This document shows, piece by piece, positions 48,864 to 60,910 of a DNA stretch of 64,000 nt. The notes under the pieces were generated by a model that did no database searches, was not told the origin of the DNA, and saw only the letters and a list, made by a program, of their open reading frames with translations. A program made the position numbers and the translations under genes. Source of the DNA: Dasypus novemcinctus (Eukaryota; Chordata; Mammalia; Cingulata; Dasypodidae). The stretch covers positions 119,013,992-119,077,991 of the forward strand of contig NC_080679.1 of NCBI RefSeq assembly GCF_030445035.2, read 5' to 3'. How positions within the stretch are numbered: position 1 is the stretch's first letter; every line of letters starts with the position of its first letter.

Positions 48864-51550
48864 ATAGAAAAAGTATAAATTAAAAAAAAAGTGATGAAGT
48901 CTGCAGTAGGTCAAATTCAGAAACTTTTACCAATGAAGGCTATTTGTGGTGAAGGTGATGGAAGAGTTGGAGAATGAGAGATTGGGAAAATAATATGGAA
49001 TAAGATGGTCAACATTAAACATCATTTGGGTAGTTTGGTATTTGTTAATTTTCATTCTGGCCATTCTTCTGCTCAACCAGTCCCTAACACATTTTTCCTG
49101 ATGTTCTTTGGCAGGTATGTTTCTATAGCCAGAGCTTGAAAGAGTGAACCCAGTAGAGGAAGTCAAATGAAGGAGCTAGGCAGGTTCTCAGATCACTTTG
49201 GCAGAAATGTTGAACGCAATATACTCATAAAACCGTCTTGCATTTCAGGGCTTGTAAAGCGGTAATGCTTTTCCTGAAATGATTGTAATTCTTACCGTCA
49301 GGGTGGCAGCTATATTTAAAAAAGGCTCTTTCATCCTGAGATATGTAATGTAAAGTTTTAGTGACTAACTGGGAATACTAAACACAGATCTAATATTGGA
49401 ATTATTGTAAACTTGATTTCTGAAGTATTTCTCTCACCTTGAGCAACAAGTTTTTATTCTTTACAGTCTTAACTTACCCTGGCTACACTCAAAATAAATT
49501 AGACCTTCCAGTCAAATCTATGGATTTGGTTTGCTCTTTATTTTCTAGTGGAATTTGTGTGTATGTGCGTGTAATTGCAAAATTAGAACTTAGCTTCAAA
49601 GTATGCAGAGATTTTTATTTCTTTCAAATTTTAATATGTCTGGCATCTATGTGTACCCAAGGGCAGCAGAAGAAATCCTCCATCATTTATCAAGTTGGAA
49701 GTTGTGAGTGAATTGTTTGGGCATAGGCTGATCAGGAATTACATATTTTTTTTGAAAACTCCAAAATATCATATGCAGTGTTTCTTTACTTTCGCAGCTA
49801 GTAACCATTTATCCATATACGGTTCACTGTATATCCAATTCTTCCTTTTCACACAAGTCTCCCTCTTTCTCTTCTCCCTTTCAAGACCTGCCAGGTTTAT
49901 TCTACCTCAGCCTGTGCACCCATGTTCCAAGTTCCATGTAGAAGACAGTTCCAAGGTCTAAATGTTCTACTTTCTTTCTACATAACCCTGCTAGGTGAGC
50001 TGCAAGTTATTACAAGGCATACTTTAATGAGTCTAGTATTTTCACTGTCTTCAGAGTAGAACGTCTATGAGCAGACTAGTCCTTTTAATGATAATGTGGA
50101 TTGCCTTTTATGCTGTAATATTGATGTTATTATGCTCATAAAGACTTTTCTCCCTGTTTATGTCTAACCCACAGCACCATTCAAACCAGAGGCAAAGGAA
50201 ACAGGACATGAAGTAAGAGGGTGAAAGAGAATGAAATTTTATCTTGTCACAAGGATTCTTGCAAAATCTGTGTGTGGTAGTTAAGAAATGATTTCTGTCC
50301 TCAGCAAATTGGTATTCTGGAGTGCGACATTGTGATGAGTTGGATGGGGAGACTGGCATGGAATTGCAGTAATCAACATCTCATTGGTTGTTAATTCCAC
50401 CCCTTTGACCTAAAGGATGGGCACTGCATCCACATGGTACTTCCCATGGTACTTGAGCTGGTGTTGCAATTTAGTTCAGAAGAATATTTCATAAATAAAT
50501 ATCCAAATTACATATGTAAAAATATTTTTAAAAAGTGAAGAGAATGGAAGAAAAAAGCCATCTCTTTGTCTCTTTGTCATCACAATGTGCAAAATATAAG
50601 ATCCCCTAAATTTCACTAGTATACAGAATTCTAACTGCAAAGATTATAACCTACTTCTGCACTATTCTTTGTCTTAGAGATTCTTCTTGATCCTAATCCT
50701 ACCGACTTTAGTCATAAGGAAAATAGACGAAAACTTATTAAATTATGATCTCAACACAGACTCAGAAACACTGAAGAAAGAGTTATCATTGGTATTCAGT
50801 GAATTGTACCATTTCATTTGGCAAAATACAGATTTTCCTTCAGCATTAAAAGAATGGGCCATTTTTCAAAGTGGCGATATTTGAGGAAGCTAAAATGGAA
50901 GGTTTATGAAAAATTGGGAATGAAGAATGTTGCACCTGTAAGAATATTTTTCTCTCTCTTACAAATGGTCTACATCTTTTTAATTATTTCTCATATGCTT
51001 AGGGAAAAATCACAGCCTGGGATAAACATGGATAAGATCACAAGTTAGTCATTGTGCTGATGACAAGTTAGTAGTCATTTACAATTTGCATTTATGGTCA
51101 AGCATTTAAACTTTAAAATATTATGGGACAGTTGTGTTTCAAATGACTATAAAGTCAGCTTTTTCTAAAGGAAGTATTGTTCTTTTTTATTCTTATGAAG
51201 ATTGACAAATTTCATAATAAGTGCCCAGCTGTGCATTCTACTGCTTTTTTGCCTAATAAAATGGGTTAATTTTATTGGACATAAATAGTGTTTGCATTTC
51301 AACTCTACCTTTTAAGGTGTATTCTCATATATTTTTGAGATAAATTTTAAAATATTTTAGAAAATATGTAATATTACTTTGCTTGAACCTTGAAAAATAA
51401 AAAAATATGGTGTTAATGATTTCCTAGAAACTCATGGTTTGGTCAGTTAGTGAAGATGTTCTTGAGGATAAATTTGTTATGACAAACCACTGATGGTCAC
51501 TGGAATGATATTATGGTTCCACAAAAGAATATAGGATCAATAAGCAAAAG
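48864..51550. other. Intronic DNA, no other feature seen
   Basis: AT-rich. No recognisable repeat family, exon or RNA gene. Confidence 0.5.
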
Positions 51551-51735
51551 CAGTGGTTCTCAGAGGGTGGGACAGTAGGATCAACAACAACAGGGGAGAA
51601 TGTATTAGAAATGCAAATTATGGGGTCCACCCCTGACCTATTGGGACAGAACTCTGGGGGAGAGAGTGACTCAGTAGTCATAGGTAATAAGTCCTTCAGG
51701 TGATTCTAATTCACATTAAAACTTCAGAACCATTG
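51551..51735 (+). mobile_element. MER5A-type hAT DNA transposon
   Basis: Begins 'cagtggttctcagagggtgg' and ends 'cttcagaaccattg', with internal landmarks 'tagaaatgcaaattatgggg', 'gaactctgggg' and 'tcaggtgattctaattcaca'. Terminal inverted repeats are still visible. Confidence 0.85.
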
Positions 51736-51879
51736 ACTACAAAAATAGGCTGTGAACTGCTTAGAAGAATTTCTGTTTGTGTTTGAGCATGGTAGATGGA
51801 CTCTGAACAATATCAGAATGTTATTTAGGATCATTAAAACATAAAATACGTGAGAGCCAAGATCTCACTAGGTCCATCT

Positions 51880-51965
51880 CTTTCGTACTTCATAGGGTTT
51901 ACTTGACACAAAGCCCTCCACATAATGGTCCTTGAATATATATTTGTTGATTATTCAATGACAGG
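51880..51965 (+). repeat. L2 LINE 3' end fragment
   Basis: Landmark text 'ccacataatggtccttgaat' followed by 'atatatttgttgattattca'. Confidence 0.6.
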
Positions 51966-53295
51966 TAAGGTCATTTAGATAAGCTAAATTAATTTTCTCA
52001 GACCTTGCTCAACAGGTAGCCAGATTGGAAGTGATACTCTGTGCTTTAAATTCATAGCAAAGTTTTCAAAGAAGTGTATTGACATTTTGGTTTGCTTTCA
52101 GTGGTTTTGTTCTCTGACCTTGGTTTGGGGCCATTGGGTAATCAACACCATTTGGAATCTAAGGAGAGCCATATAGTTACACAAAGCAGAAAGTGTGCTG
52201 AGACAGTGTCTCCCTTCTTGCCAGCTTCATCTAGAACCTGGCAAAACTTCAGCAGGTAGGAATAGCACCATAACCTTTTTCTTTTACTTTATGAATGTTC
52301 TTTAGCCCTTGGATATATGCCAGGTTGGCAGGATATAATTGGCAACAATACACCATAACTGGAACAAAATTAATCATCATTAACAAACCTGATTTCCCAC
52401 GGATAGAGCCGGCATGATGTTACATAAACAGAACTGGATTTATGCTGGGTGATGAGACTCAAAATAAAGGATGTATACCTTCTGAAAAAGCTTATTTATT
52501 TGAAATCCTTCATAGAACTCTGTTTTTGTTTTTTTTGTTTTTTTTTTTTTGGTCTGTTTTTACAGTTACCAATGGGAAGAAAAATCAAATGCACACAGAT
52601 TCCCCTATTGGCAGAAAATGGAGTGTAAAGCAGATTGGGTGGCCTTTTGGCCTTCTACTTTGGAGATGCATCCTTTGCTTGAATTCTCACACTGTTGCTA
52701 CCACAGTGAATCATGTGGCATTGGGGAAAGCAATTAACCCTGTTAAGGCTTTTCTTCCCACTAACAGAAGGGCAATAAACTAAAATTATCTCCCCAAACA
52801 AAAATGCTATGTAAGTGCTTTGAAATATAATTTGTCCTAGCAGCAATTTTTAAGGATATGACATTTTCATAGAGAGGTGTATAGTAAGAATCAATTTTAT
52901 GACATAAAAGCTGAGGATTTTATTTGCAATTATTATTAACTATAATCATGATAAAACTCATTTTGAAGCCACCAGGGAACTAAAAGTATCTTCTAATATT
53001 GTAGTAACATATGCAAGGTTTCATCATGGACCTATACCAGAAAGGTAGGGGAAGAAGGTGATTGAGTTTAAATGGCATCTAAAGAACTGATTAATTCAAT
53101 AAAAAGTGTAATTACTCATCCCAAGGCTATGATACTAGAAAGGAAGATAACTGGGGTCATTGCACCAATGGTACAGGTGGCTGAATTGAGAAGAGCTTTT
53201 ATCAAGGTATGGATATAGACTTCCTACGGCCTCAATGCCTTCGGGCTCAGTGTTCCCTCTGCCCACACAATGGTCCTCCTAGAAAACTTCTATTC
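51966..53295. other. Intronic DNA with a T-rich tract
   Basis: A T-rich tract with a few G lies at about 52520-52551. The 113-codon plus frame starting at 52442 runs through the T tract (polyphenylalanine) and is not a gene. Confidence 0.5.
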
Positions 53296-53788
53296 CAGGG
53301 TTCTCAACCTTTTTTGTTCCACAGATCCCTTTGCCAGTCAGGTGAAAACCACGGACCCCTTCTCAGAATGTAGTGACAGGTAGTTTCATGACACTCACTA
53401 CCAGCAAGTCTTTAAATTTTAGGATGATTCAAAATTACATTTTACAACTTTCCCATAATTTCAATACCTGGTAACCTAACACGGTTCAACATCTGTTCAA
53501 ATGGTCATTTTAGGCAAACATTAGAAATTTGAGTTTTCCCATGGTGTCATAAAACCATCTCTGCGATCCTTACCAACCTTTTTGCAGGCAGTGATCCACT
53601 GCACTTGGAACATGCTAAATCAAAATAAAAATCATACTAAGTCCACACTAGACTGTGGATCATTTAATATATAAATCACACCCATACCAACATGTCCCCA
53701 TAAGAATAACATTTTTTTGAATTTTTAATTCAAGCTCACCAACCCCCTGGATTCTTTGGGTCCGTGGAACTCTGGTTAAGGACTCCTG
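53296..53788. mobile_element. Non-autonomous hAT DNA transposon
   Basis: Terminal inverted repeats are visible: 'cagggttctcaacctttttt' at the left and 'ctggttaaggactcctg' at the right. Subterminal phrases 'cacagatccctttgccagtc' and 'gattctttgggtccgtgg' fit a known mammalian hAT family whose name I am not sure of. The flanks ttctattc (53288-53295) and ttttattc (53789-53796) match at 7 of 8 positions, the expected hAT target duplication. No transposase frame. Confidence 0.75.
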
Positions 53789-53796
53789 TTTTATTC

Positions 53797-54440
53797 TTAT
53801 ATTAAATTTCATGCAGCACTTTCTTGGTGGAAGCTTTCAGACTTCTCTAGGCAGACAGTGATGTTCTCACCAAATAATCTTCTGTGTATCTCCTTAATAA
53901 CAGTTACTCTTCTATGTTATAATTATTTGTTTCTTTTTTTTTTTTTTAAAGATTTATTTATTTATTTAATTCCCCCCCCTCCCCTGGTTGTCTGTTCTTG
54001 GTGTCTATTTGCTGCGTCTTTTTCTTTGTCCGCTTCTGTTGTCGTCAGCGGCACAGGAAGTGTGGGCGGCGCCATTCCTGGGCAGGCTGCTCTTTCTTTT
54101 TCACGCTGGGCGGCTCTCCTTATGGGCGCACTCCTTGAGCGTGGGGCTCCCCCACGCGGGGACACCCTTGCGTGGCACGGCACGCCTTGCGCGCATCAGC
54201 ACTGCGCATGGCCAGCTCCACACGGGTCAAGGAGGCCCGGGGTTTGAACCGCGGACCTCCCATATGGTAGACGGACGCCCTAACCACTGGGCAAAAGTCC
54301 GTTTCCCGTAATTATTTGTTTCTACGTAAGTCTCTCCACTAGCTCTTTAAGGGCAGGGATTCCGTCTATTACTTTTAACAATTCCAGTGCCTTGCCCAAT
54401 ATCTGGTGCATAGCAGGCCCTCAGTTAATATTCTCGGAAA
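53797..54440 (+). repeat. L2 LINE 3' part, split by a DAS-SINE
   Basis: Text before the SINE ('acagttactcttctatgtta') and after it ('ctctttaagggcagggattc', 'gtgcatagcaggccctcagt') reads as one L2 3' end on the plus strand, interrupted at 53935-54308. Confidence 0.65.
53935..54308 (-). mobile_element. DAS-SINE, young full-length copy
   Basis: Reverse orientation, T run at the left (A tail), GC-rich body with 'gtcgtcagcggcacaggaag', B box as 'gtttgaacc' at 54242-54250 and A box as 'ccctaaccactgggc' at about 54278-54292. A perfect 15-bp duplication, taattatttgtttct, lies at 53920-53934 and 54309-54323. Nearly the same sequence as the 17.8-kb copy. Overlapping frames on both strands are shadows. 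Confidence 0.92.
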
Positions 54441-56609
54441 GCAAGAATGGTCAAAGAAGGACTTAAACTCGTTTGTCTTCTCAAGAGATGGAATATGACT
54501 TTTGAGTTCAGAAACATATATGTTCCGCCTTGACTTAAGCAGAACTAAACTTTTCACTTTAAAATATGTAAACAGCATTTGAAGAAACAACGAAAAGGCC
54601 TCTGGGTTTGTGACAGCAGATATGCTAATCCTCTGGAGGATGAGTGGTTCCTGTAAGTAAATATGGGTTTTGCTGTTAAGTTTGTTTTTCTACATTGCTG
54701 TTGAGAAAAGCTTTGCTTCCAGAGACAACCTCTGTCCCTTTGTTTTGGAGCGTGGGTTAAAAACAGCAGACAAAAGTCCTTGCCGATCTTAATGAATGGG
54801 GCTTTGGAAGGTCACTATTAGCTCTGGTGCTTCAGCGAGGCTCTTTCTCACCAGAAACCTTAATTTCCAACATGACTCATGGCTGCTGCATTCAAAAATA
54901 TTACTTCTCACAACTCCGGTTTCCAGGATTTTGCCCTAAGAAAAATGGGCTACACTTTCTTTTAATGGAAAATAAATAGTTCGAAAGTGCTTATTGTATT
55001 TAATAGATGAACTCTCCTTGAGTAGTTTTTTTAGACAGTGAAAGATACTAGGGCAAGGATTCTGTGCAGGACAGATATTCTTCATCTAGGAAGGGCAACT
55101 ATGACAAGATTTTTCATTTATGTATATTCTCTGAAGGAAATAAAAATAAAATGAAGGTACAGACTCCAGAAGTAGTGACTTTAGTTGACCAGTGAGGAGC
55201 ATATTTTAATGGATAGAATGCTTGATGTACTCTCCCATTGTTTGTCATTTAACTTTTAGTGAAAGGGATTCAGACATGAGTAGGCTGATACCTCTTGTTT
55301 TCAAGATGCTCATTCTAGGATATAAATGAAGACAATTACAATATAAAGTGATAAGTGCTATGTGGAGGAAATAGAAGGCTTTATGGGACATTCACAAAGC
55401 CCAAACCAGAACCCTACATGGGTGATAGACTGGTTAAGAAAATAAGGAATAGTATATTACAGACACAGAAAAAAATGCACGTAAAAGATGAAGGATGAAG
55501 AAACAAATTAGCACACGTGCCATGGAAACATTTAATTGCAACTAACTAGATTTTAAAGTGCAAGTGGTTATGAAGGTTCAGCCATATGAGGCCTGAACTT
55601 TATCCTTCAGAATTTGACTGTACTCTGAAGGCAAAGCTTAAGGGTAAGTAGTGCAAAGACAAGAAGGTGAATTCAAAATTCTGGGCCCAGCCCTTTGACC
55701 TTGGGAAACCTTCCTGAGGCTCATCAGGTAGAAAGTGGAGTTGGTAACACAATCCTGGGTCATCTTTCAGGTGATGTTTCTTCAAAAGTCAAAAGCATAA
55801 TGCAAATAAAAGATATTAATATTCAGACAGGCTTCACTTAGAGTAATTTTTAATAAGAACAAAAGGTTTGTTCATTAGCTTAATTTAGAAAGTTACCACC
55901 CACTTTCTTAATTGCTAATAACAGTTGGTCTTTAAAGGTTTTAGTTTAGTGTTAACTTTTTAATTGAAAAGCATCCTCTTTGGCTAATGTCAATCATTTG
56001 TCTGTAACATAATTACCTCTTTCATATTTGAAGATGATACACTGATAGCCCTTTTCCTGGATATTGGTTGCAGATTAGTCTTTATAGCCATACATACTGG
56101 CACATGACTTATCTCTGTAAATAGTATTAGATTTAAACATAAAGAATACCTGAAAATTTCAGGCATTAAAGTTGTGAGAGTGCTTCCCTTCACAGTCTCC
56201 TAATTATATAACCCATATGTTGTCTTTAATCAAGAAAAATCTGTTCCAAGGGTCTCCGTCAATGGCTTATACCATTTTCCAGAGGAGATAGGAAAGATTA
56301 AAATGTGTTCGATGTCCTTCTGATTTACAGCCATTTCCTTTTAGACGTTTCTCCAAGATAGCTTTGACTAGACTCTTCATTTTTCAGACAAGAAAGAGGA
56401 GCATTAGAAAGGGAAGTGTGTGAGGTGAGACTTGCCCCATGCTTCCTATTAAACAGGAACCGCACTTTATTTATTACCATCAAACAGGATGGTCTCATGA
56501 TTAACAATACTTGGCATAGCTACCATGGTTTCTTTTCTCCCTGCCCCATCTCCTTCCAAATGATTATGGTCCTTTGAGGTATGGGGTAAGTTTTATAAAC
56601 GCAGATTTA
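54441..56609. other. Intronic DNA with possible conserved block
   Basis: 54590-54960 looks unique and non-repetitive, with an octamer-like 'atatgctaatcct'. 55290-55400 resembles a reversed L2 fragment ('acaatataaagtgataagtg'). Nothing else recognised. Confidence 0.45.
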
Positions 56610-57000
56610 TTAGTTGAGATCCTTTTAGCAGAAAATAATAGAAGATTCTAAAGGAACTGGCTTAAAGAATAAGAAAATGATCGTTTCATAAAACTAGAAG
56701 TCTCTTGATAGAGCACCTGGTTCTATCAGTTAAGCACATGCCCAAATAGCATGATCCAGGACTCAGACTCTTTGCACCCTTCCACTTAGTCTTTCTCAGA
56801 ATAGTTTCCATCATGGTCACTATGTGGCTGCTGTATTTCCACACTTGGCCTGCAGATGTGACAACTGACTAAAGGACAGTAAATGAAGAAGGATTTCTCC
56901 CTTTGGGTTTCTTTTTAAGAAATGGCTCCTCACAGATTTCACCTCAACTCCTCTTGACTAGAATTAAATCCCATACCAACTACTTATCCAATATGCTGAG
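56610..57000. repeat. Ancient interspersed repeat, family unknown
   Basis: Text such as 'ttccatcatggtcactatgt', 'ggctgctgtatttcca' and 'ctcttgactagaattaaatc' resembles a common old mammalian repeat that I cannot name by eye. Confidence 0.4.
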
Positions 57001-57040
57001 TGATGCGTGTGATTAAGTGGAGAAAGTAGAGGAGAAAGAA

Positions 57041-57160
57041 AGAATCTGGAAATTGGCTGGCTTTGGAAGTAGAAAGCCAAAGAGTCAAAGAATTGGATGG
57101 CTTTGGAAGTAGAAGACCAAAGAATCAGAGAATTGAATGGCTTTGGAAGTAGAAAACCAA
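57041..57160. repeat. 40-bp tandem repeat, three copies
   Basis: The phrase 'ctttggaagtagaa' recurs at 57061, 57101 and 57141. Unit starts at 57041, 57081 and 57121 read 'agaatctgga', 'agagtcaaag' and 'agaatcagag'. Copies two and three are more alike than copy one. Confidence 0.92.
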
Positions 57161-57889
57161 AAATGTCTACCACAGAGATCGGTAGAAAAGACTTTAGATT
57201 ACAATGGACATGAAATGTCCACCATGATGTGAACAATAGGCAATGCCATTGCCTAGGCACTATTTCTATGAACATGTAATAAACTAAAATATAACTTTTC
57301 CTCTGATCTCACAGCAGAGACTTCTACTATCACTTTTGAACAAAAAGGGGAAATAAGAGGTTCCCAGAGTTATCTCATTCAGGCAGCCTTGCCTCTTTTG
57401 ATATTAAGGGATTCAATAGACAATCAATTTTTGCACTGTGTTTTCATTTTTACATGTCACTGAGCTCTTTTCTATGTGGGGAAGATGAGGGAAAATAATG
57501 GTGATCTTCTTTACAAAACAAAGGTTGCTCAAGGCCTGCCCTCATGACTTCTCTGGTACTTGGAGGGACTTGGATTATTTAAACACTCAAGAGCATTGAG
57601 ACACCAGATGCCTCCCAACACCAAAAGGTAACAAAAAGAAGAGATATGGGTAAGATGTCCGACGTTTTAAACTGTGGTAAAAAGGGAGAGCATGCCTCAT
57701 TGAGAGGTGTATGCTCATTCCAAAGAGATATGTTGGAAGGATGCTTAGGAAGGGAACATGGGCTATGCAGGATCACATCCACAGTATCTTTTGTGGGGCT
57801 CAGGACTCTGTGACTGGCTGTGTGATGTGATGTCATTTGATCCCATGAATTGAATAATCAAATGCTGAACACCTACAGCCATAGTTGCC

Positions 57890-59095
57890 CACTTAGACCT
57901 CTACCTTGTCCTCTATTCTCAGCTGCTGCTTTTTACTTGACACTGCCACTCAGATGTCTTAAAGACAAGAGAAACTTAACATGGGACTTTTGATCCTTGC
58001 TGCCCAGCCTTCTCTTGCCTACAAAGTCCATCTTTTTCTCCCTTCTCTTCAATCCATGTATCTGGTCCTTGAGCAAGTCCTGTCCAATCTACTTCCTAAA
58101 CATATTTCATGACTACCCACTTCTCCCCATAGCCCCTGCCAGCATCAAAATGCAACATGCACTCAAATCTCACCTGAATTATGGCAACGGTTTCATTGGA
58201 CTCATGACTCCCGTGATGTTTCACTATAATCCATTTTCCGTACACAAGCTCAGAGACTGTTTTAACATCTTATTCTAATCACTTTGCTCACTTGGTTAAA
58301 AGTTTAACGTTGCTCTAGAAAGCAATCCCAAGTCCATACCTGTTTTAGTTTCCCAGCTGCTAAAACGAATGCAATGCAATGGCTTGGCTTAAACGATGAG
58401 GCTGTATTGGCTTATGGTTTTCAAGCTAGAAGTCCAAAATCAAGCCGTCATCAAGGTGCTGCTTTTTCCCAGAAGACTGGTGCCCTGGGGCTTGCTGCTG
58501 GTAATACTTGGTCCTTGACTTTCCTGTAACATGACAATGCACATGGCAGCCTCTCCTAGCTTTTTTCTCTTCTGGGTTTCTTTGACTTTCAGCTTCTGGA
58601 TTCTCCCTGTGTCTTTATCCTATGAGACCTACTCTCTAAGGCCTCCAGTAACAGGATTAAGGCCCATCCTGATAAAGCTCGGCCACACCATAACTGAAAG
58701 AATTTCATCTAAATGTCCTATTTACAAGTGTTGATACCAGCAAGAATGGGTTATGTTTAATATGATCAACTTACCTTCATACAAATGAATATAATTGTAA
58801 TATAAAATGATAAGAGCTGAGTGGTGGAAATACAAGGATGAGCCTTCATTGGCTGGCCCCTCTTCTTCCCTCTGACCTTATTGTATGTTGTTGTCTTTAC
58901 TGTTTACTGCTGTCTAGCCAAACTGGCCTCCTTTCTGTTTCTGATCCAACCAAGCTCTTTGCCCCACCAGGACCTTTGTTCTTGCAGTTTTCACAACCTG
59001 GAGACTCCTTCCTGGCACTTCTTATAGTGCCTTTCTGGTTTTAGCTCAGAGATGCCTTTCTGATGGCTCTGCCCATCTAAGTTGTGGTCATCCTG
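57890..59095 (+). repeat. L2 LINE, split by an LTR
   Basis: 57890-58340 carries L2 text from the ORF2 3' region ('gagcaagtcctgtccaatct', 'acttcctaaacatatttca', 'ctcacctgaattatggcaac', 'aatccattttcc'). 58830-59095 continues it ('aactggcctcctttctgttt', 'aagctctttgccccacc', 'aggacctttgttcttgcag'). The LTR at 58341-58770 lies between. Frames are broken throughout; it is a dead fossil. Confidence 0.75.
58341..58770 (-). mobile_element. MaLR-type solo LTR inserted in L2
   Basis: Starts 'tgttttagtttcccagctgc' and holds 'ccaaaatcaagccgtcatca', 'gacaatgcacatggcagcct', 'attaaggcccatcctgataa' and 'cctatttacaagtgttgata', the reverse of the LTR type seen at 30.2 kb. The right end is less sharp. Confidence 0.78.
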
Positions 59096-59249
59096 CAGAC
59101 CACAACTGGATATGAGGTGAGACACTCATATTCTTGAAGACCTTTGTTATAAACACTGCCAGAACCCTTGTTGAAGAAGGTTTTCATTTACAAATGACCT
59201 CTCTGGATTCTATGTCCAATTCTTTGCATATCAATCTACAAAAAGGCAT

Positions 59250-59770
59250 GAGACAAAGTACCCTATCATTGAGAAGTTTACAATCTAGATGGGGCTGGAA
59301 TGAATGAGGGCGTCATGGCAAAGTAAGTCATCAATTACAAGAGTTTGAAAACTGCCATGATACAGATAAACAGAGTGTGCTTTGGGATATCAGAGAAGGG
59401 ACACCTTATTCCATCTTGTAGGTTGGAATGACCTTTGAATTGAGACTTGATGGGCAAGCAAGAGTAAGCTGAGTGAAGTCCTGAGGGGAGAAAAGGACAT
59501 CCCAGCCAGTGGAATGTATAAAAGCATCAGGTCAGAGGAAGTCACATCACCAGTACCACCACTACCACCATCACTGCCATTATCCTCAGCATTGCAATCA
59601 TCACTACCATGTTTAAGCACCCTCACCATATTTTCATTTTATGGCTCCCTCTAATTCCTACAGTGACAAAGCAAGGAGGGAATTATTATCCTTATATTAT
59701 AACTGAAGACATGATGATTTTCCCAGGGTTTCCCAAACAGTCATAGGTGGCTATCCTATCTGAATCCAGA
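59250..59770 (-). repeat. L2 and MIR fragments in reverse
   Basis: 59250-59530 has reversed L2-like text ('gagaagtttacaatctagat', 'cagagtgtgctttgggatat', 'gacctttgaattgagacttg'). 59640-59770 looks like a reversed MIR remnant ('ttatattataactgaagaca'). A CCA/CAT-rich stretch (59550-59610) separates them. Confidence 0.5.
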
Positions 59771-59999
59771 TACGTTTCCTACAAACATCAAGCTGATAGC
59801 TTCGATTCCTTGCCTCTTACTTTAGTGTTCTTTTGACTCTCTAGTGCTCCCACTGGTTCTCGGGAACTAGTTACTGTAGCTCAGGGTCTTTTGATGCTCT
59901 AATCCTCTGCAACCCTCCTTTTTTTGCCTTCGTGGTAGATAATACTCATCATTTTTGATTCAGTTCATTGAGAATCCAATTCCTCTCTGATGCTTGACC

Positions 60000-60290
60000 T
60001 GGCCCTCGTTTCATCACTCGAAGCACTGGGAAAAGTTAAGACTGCTTGCTTTGTGCTTTATTGGACTTGTAACCCACTATTACCTTTATACATTTACCCA
60101 TTTTTCTTCTCTCCCTTCCCATCTTCCCTACCCGCCCACCTTCCACTACAAACCCACCCCCAACAAGCCTACAAGTGTCTTGAGTTAAAAACATTATCTT
60201 TCTTGTCCTTGTGACTAGTATCTAGCACTGAATCGGACAAGAAACGAGTGCTCCAAAAGGACTTGTTGAGTGAATGAATTAGTAATTGAA
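60000..60290 (+). repeat. L2 LINE 3' end
   Basis: Ends 'actagtatctagcactgaat' and 'gacttgttgagtgaatgaat', the L2 3' terminus. The two overlapping plus frames upstream (59990-60214) are pyrimidine-rich and not genes. Confidence 0.6.
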
Positions 60291-60739
60291 GGCCATCCAA
60301 GGAAATAATATTACCCTGGAATATTCTTTATACAGACATGTGGCTCTTTCTCTGGCAGAAAATATAAATACAAGAAAGGAAGCCAAATACTATCTTGGAT
60401 TTTCTCTAAGTGTTTTCTTATCCCATTTCATGTGTGTGTGCTTATAGGAGGAGCATGGAGTATGTGTTGGTGACAGTATGAGTGTTGGGTTTTAAAAATG
60501 GAAATCCAGCTGCAGTTGGCTTATTGCTTTGCTCTTTCATTAGTGTTTAGCTGAAAGTTTTTAAACATGATTTCAAATATGGAGAAATTTTTTTAAGAAT
60601 AGGAATTTTCCATACAATGAGGAAATTCTTCTCAGTCCCTACTCGGTGCTAGCAACTTTCATATCCATGAATTAATTAATTTTTCACCATATTCCCGCTA
60701 GGGAAAGTGGTGGAATCAAGCATTTAATAAACAGCAGCT

Positions 60740-60910
60740 CTTAGTCAAGCCCTTTGCATGTTGCATCTCTTTTAATATTTCAGAGCAGACATGATCCTCA
60801 TTTTATGGAAAAATATTAAGTGATTAGTGACCCCACTTAAGAAGAAGTAGAACTGGTCTCCTACCTAGCCCAGCCTTGATTCCATAGTTCATGCTATTTC
60901 TATTATACTG
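60740..60910 (-). repeat. MIR SINE
   Basis: Reversed MIR text: 'gatcctcattttatggaaaa', 'ctggtctcctacctagccc', 'ttgattccatagttcatgct'. Confidence 0.65.
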
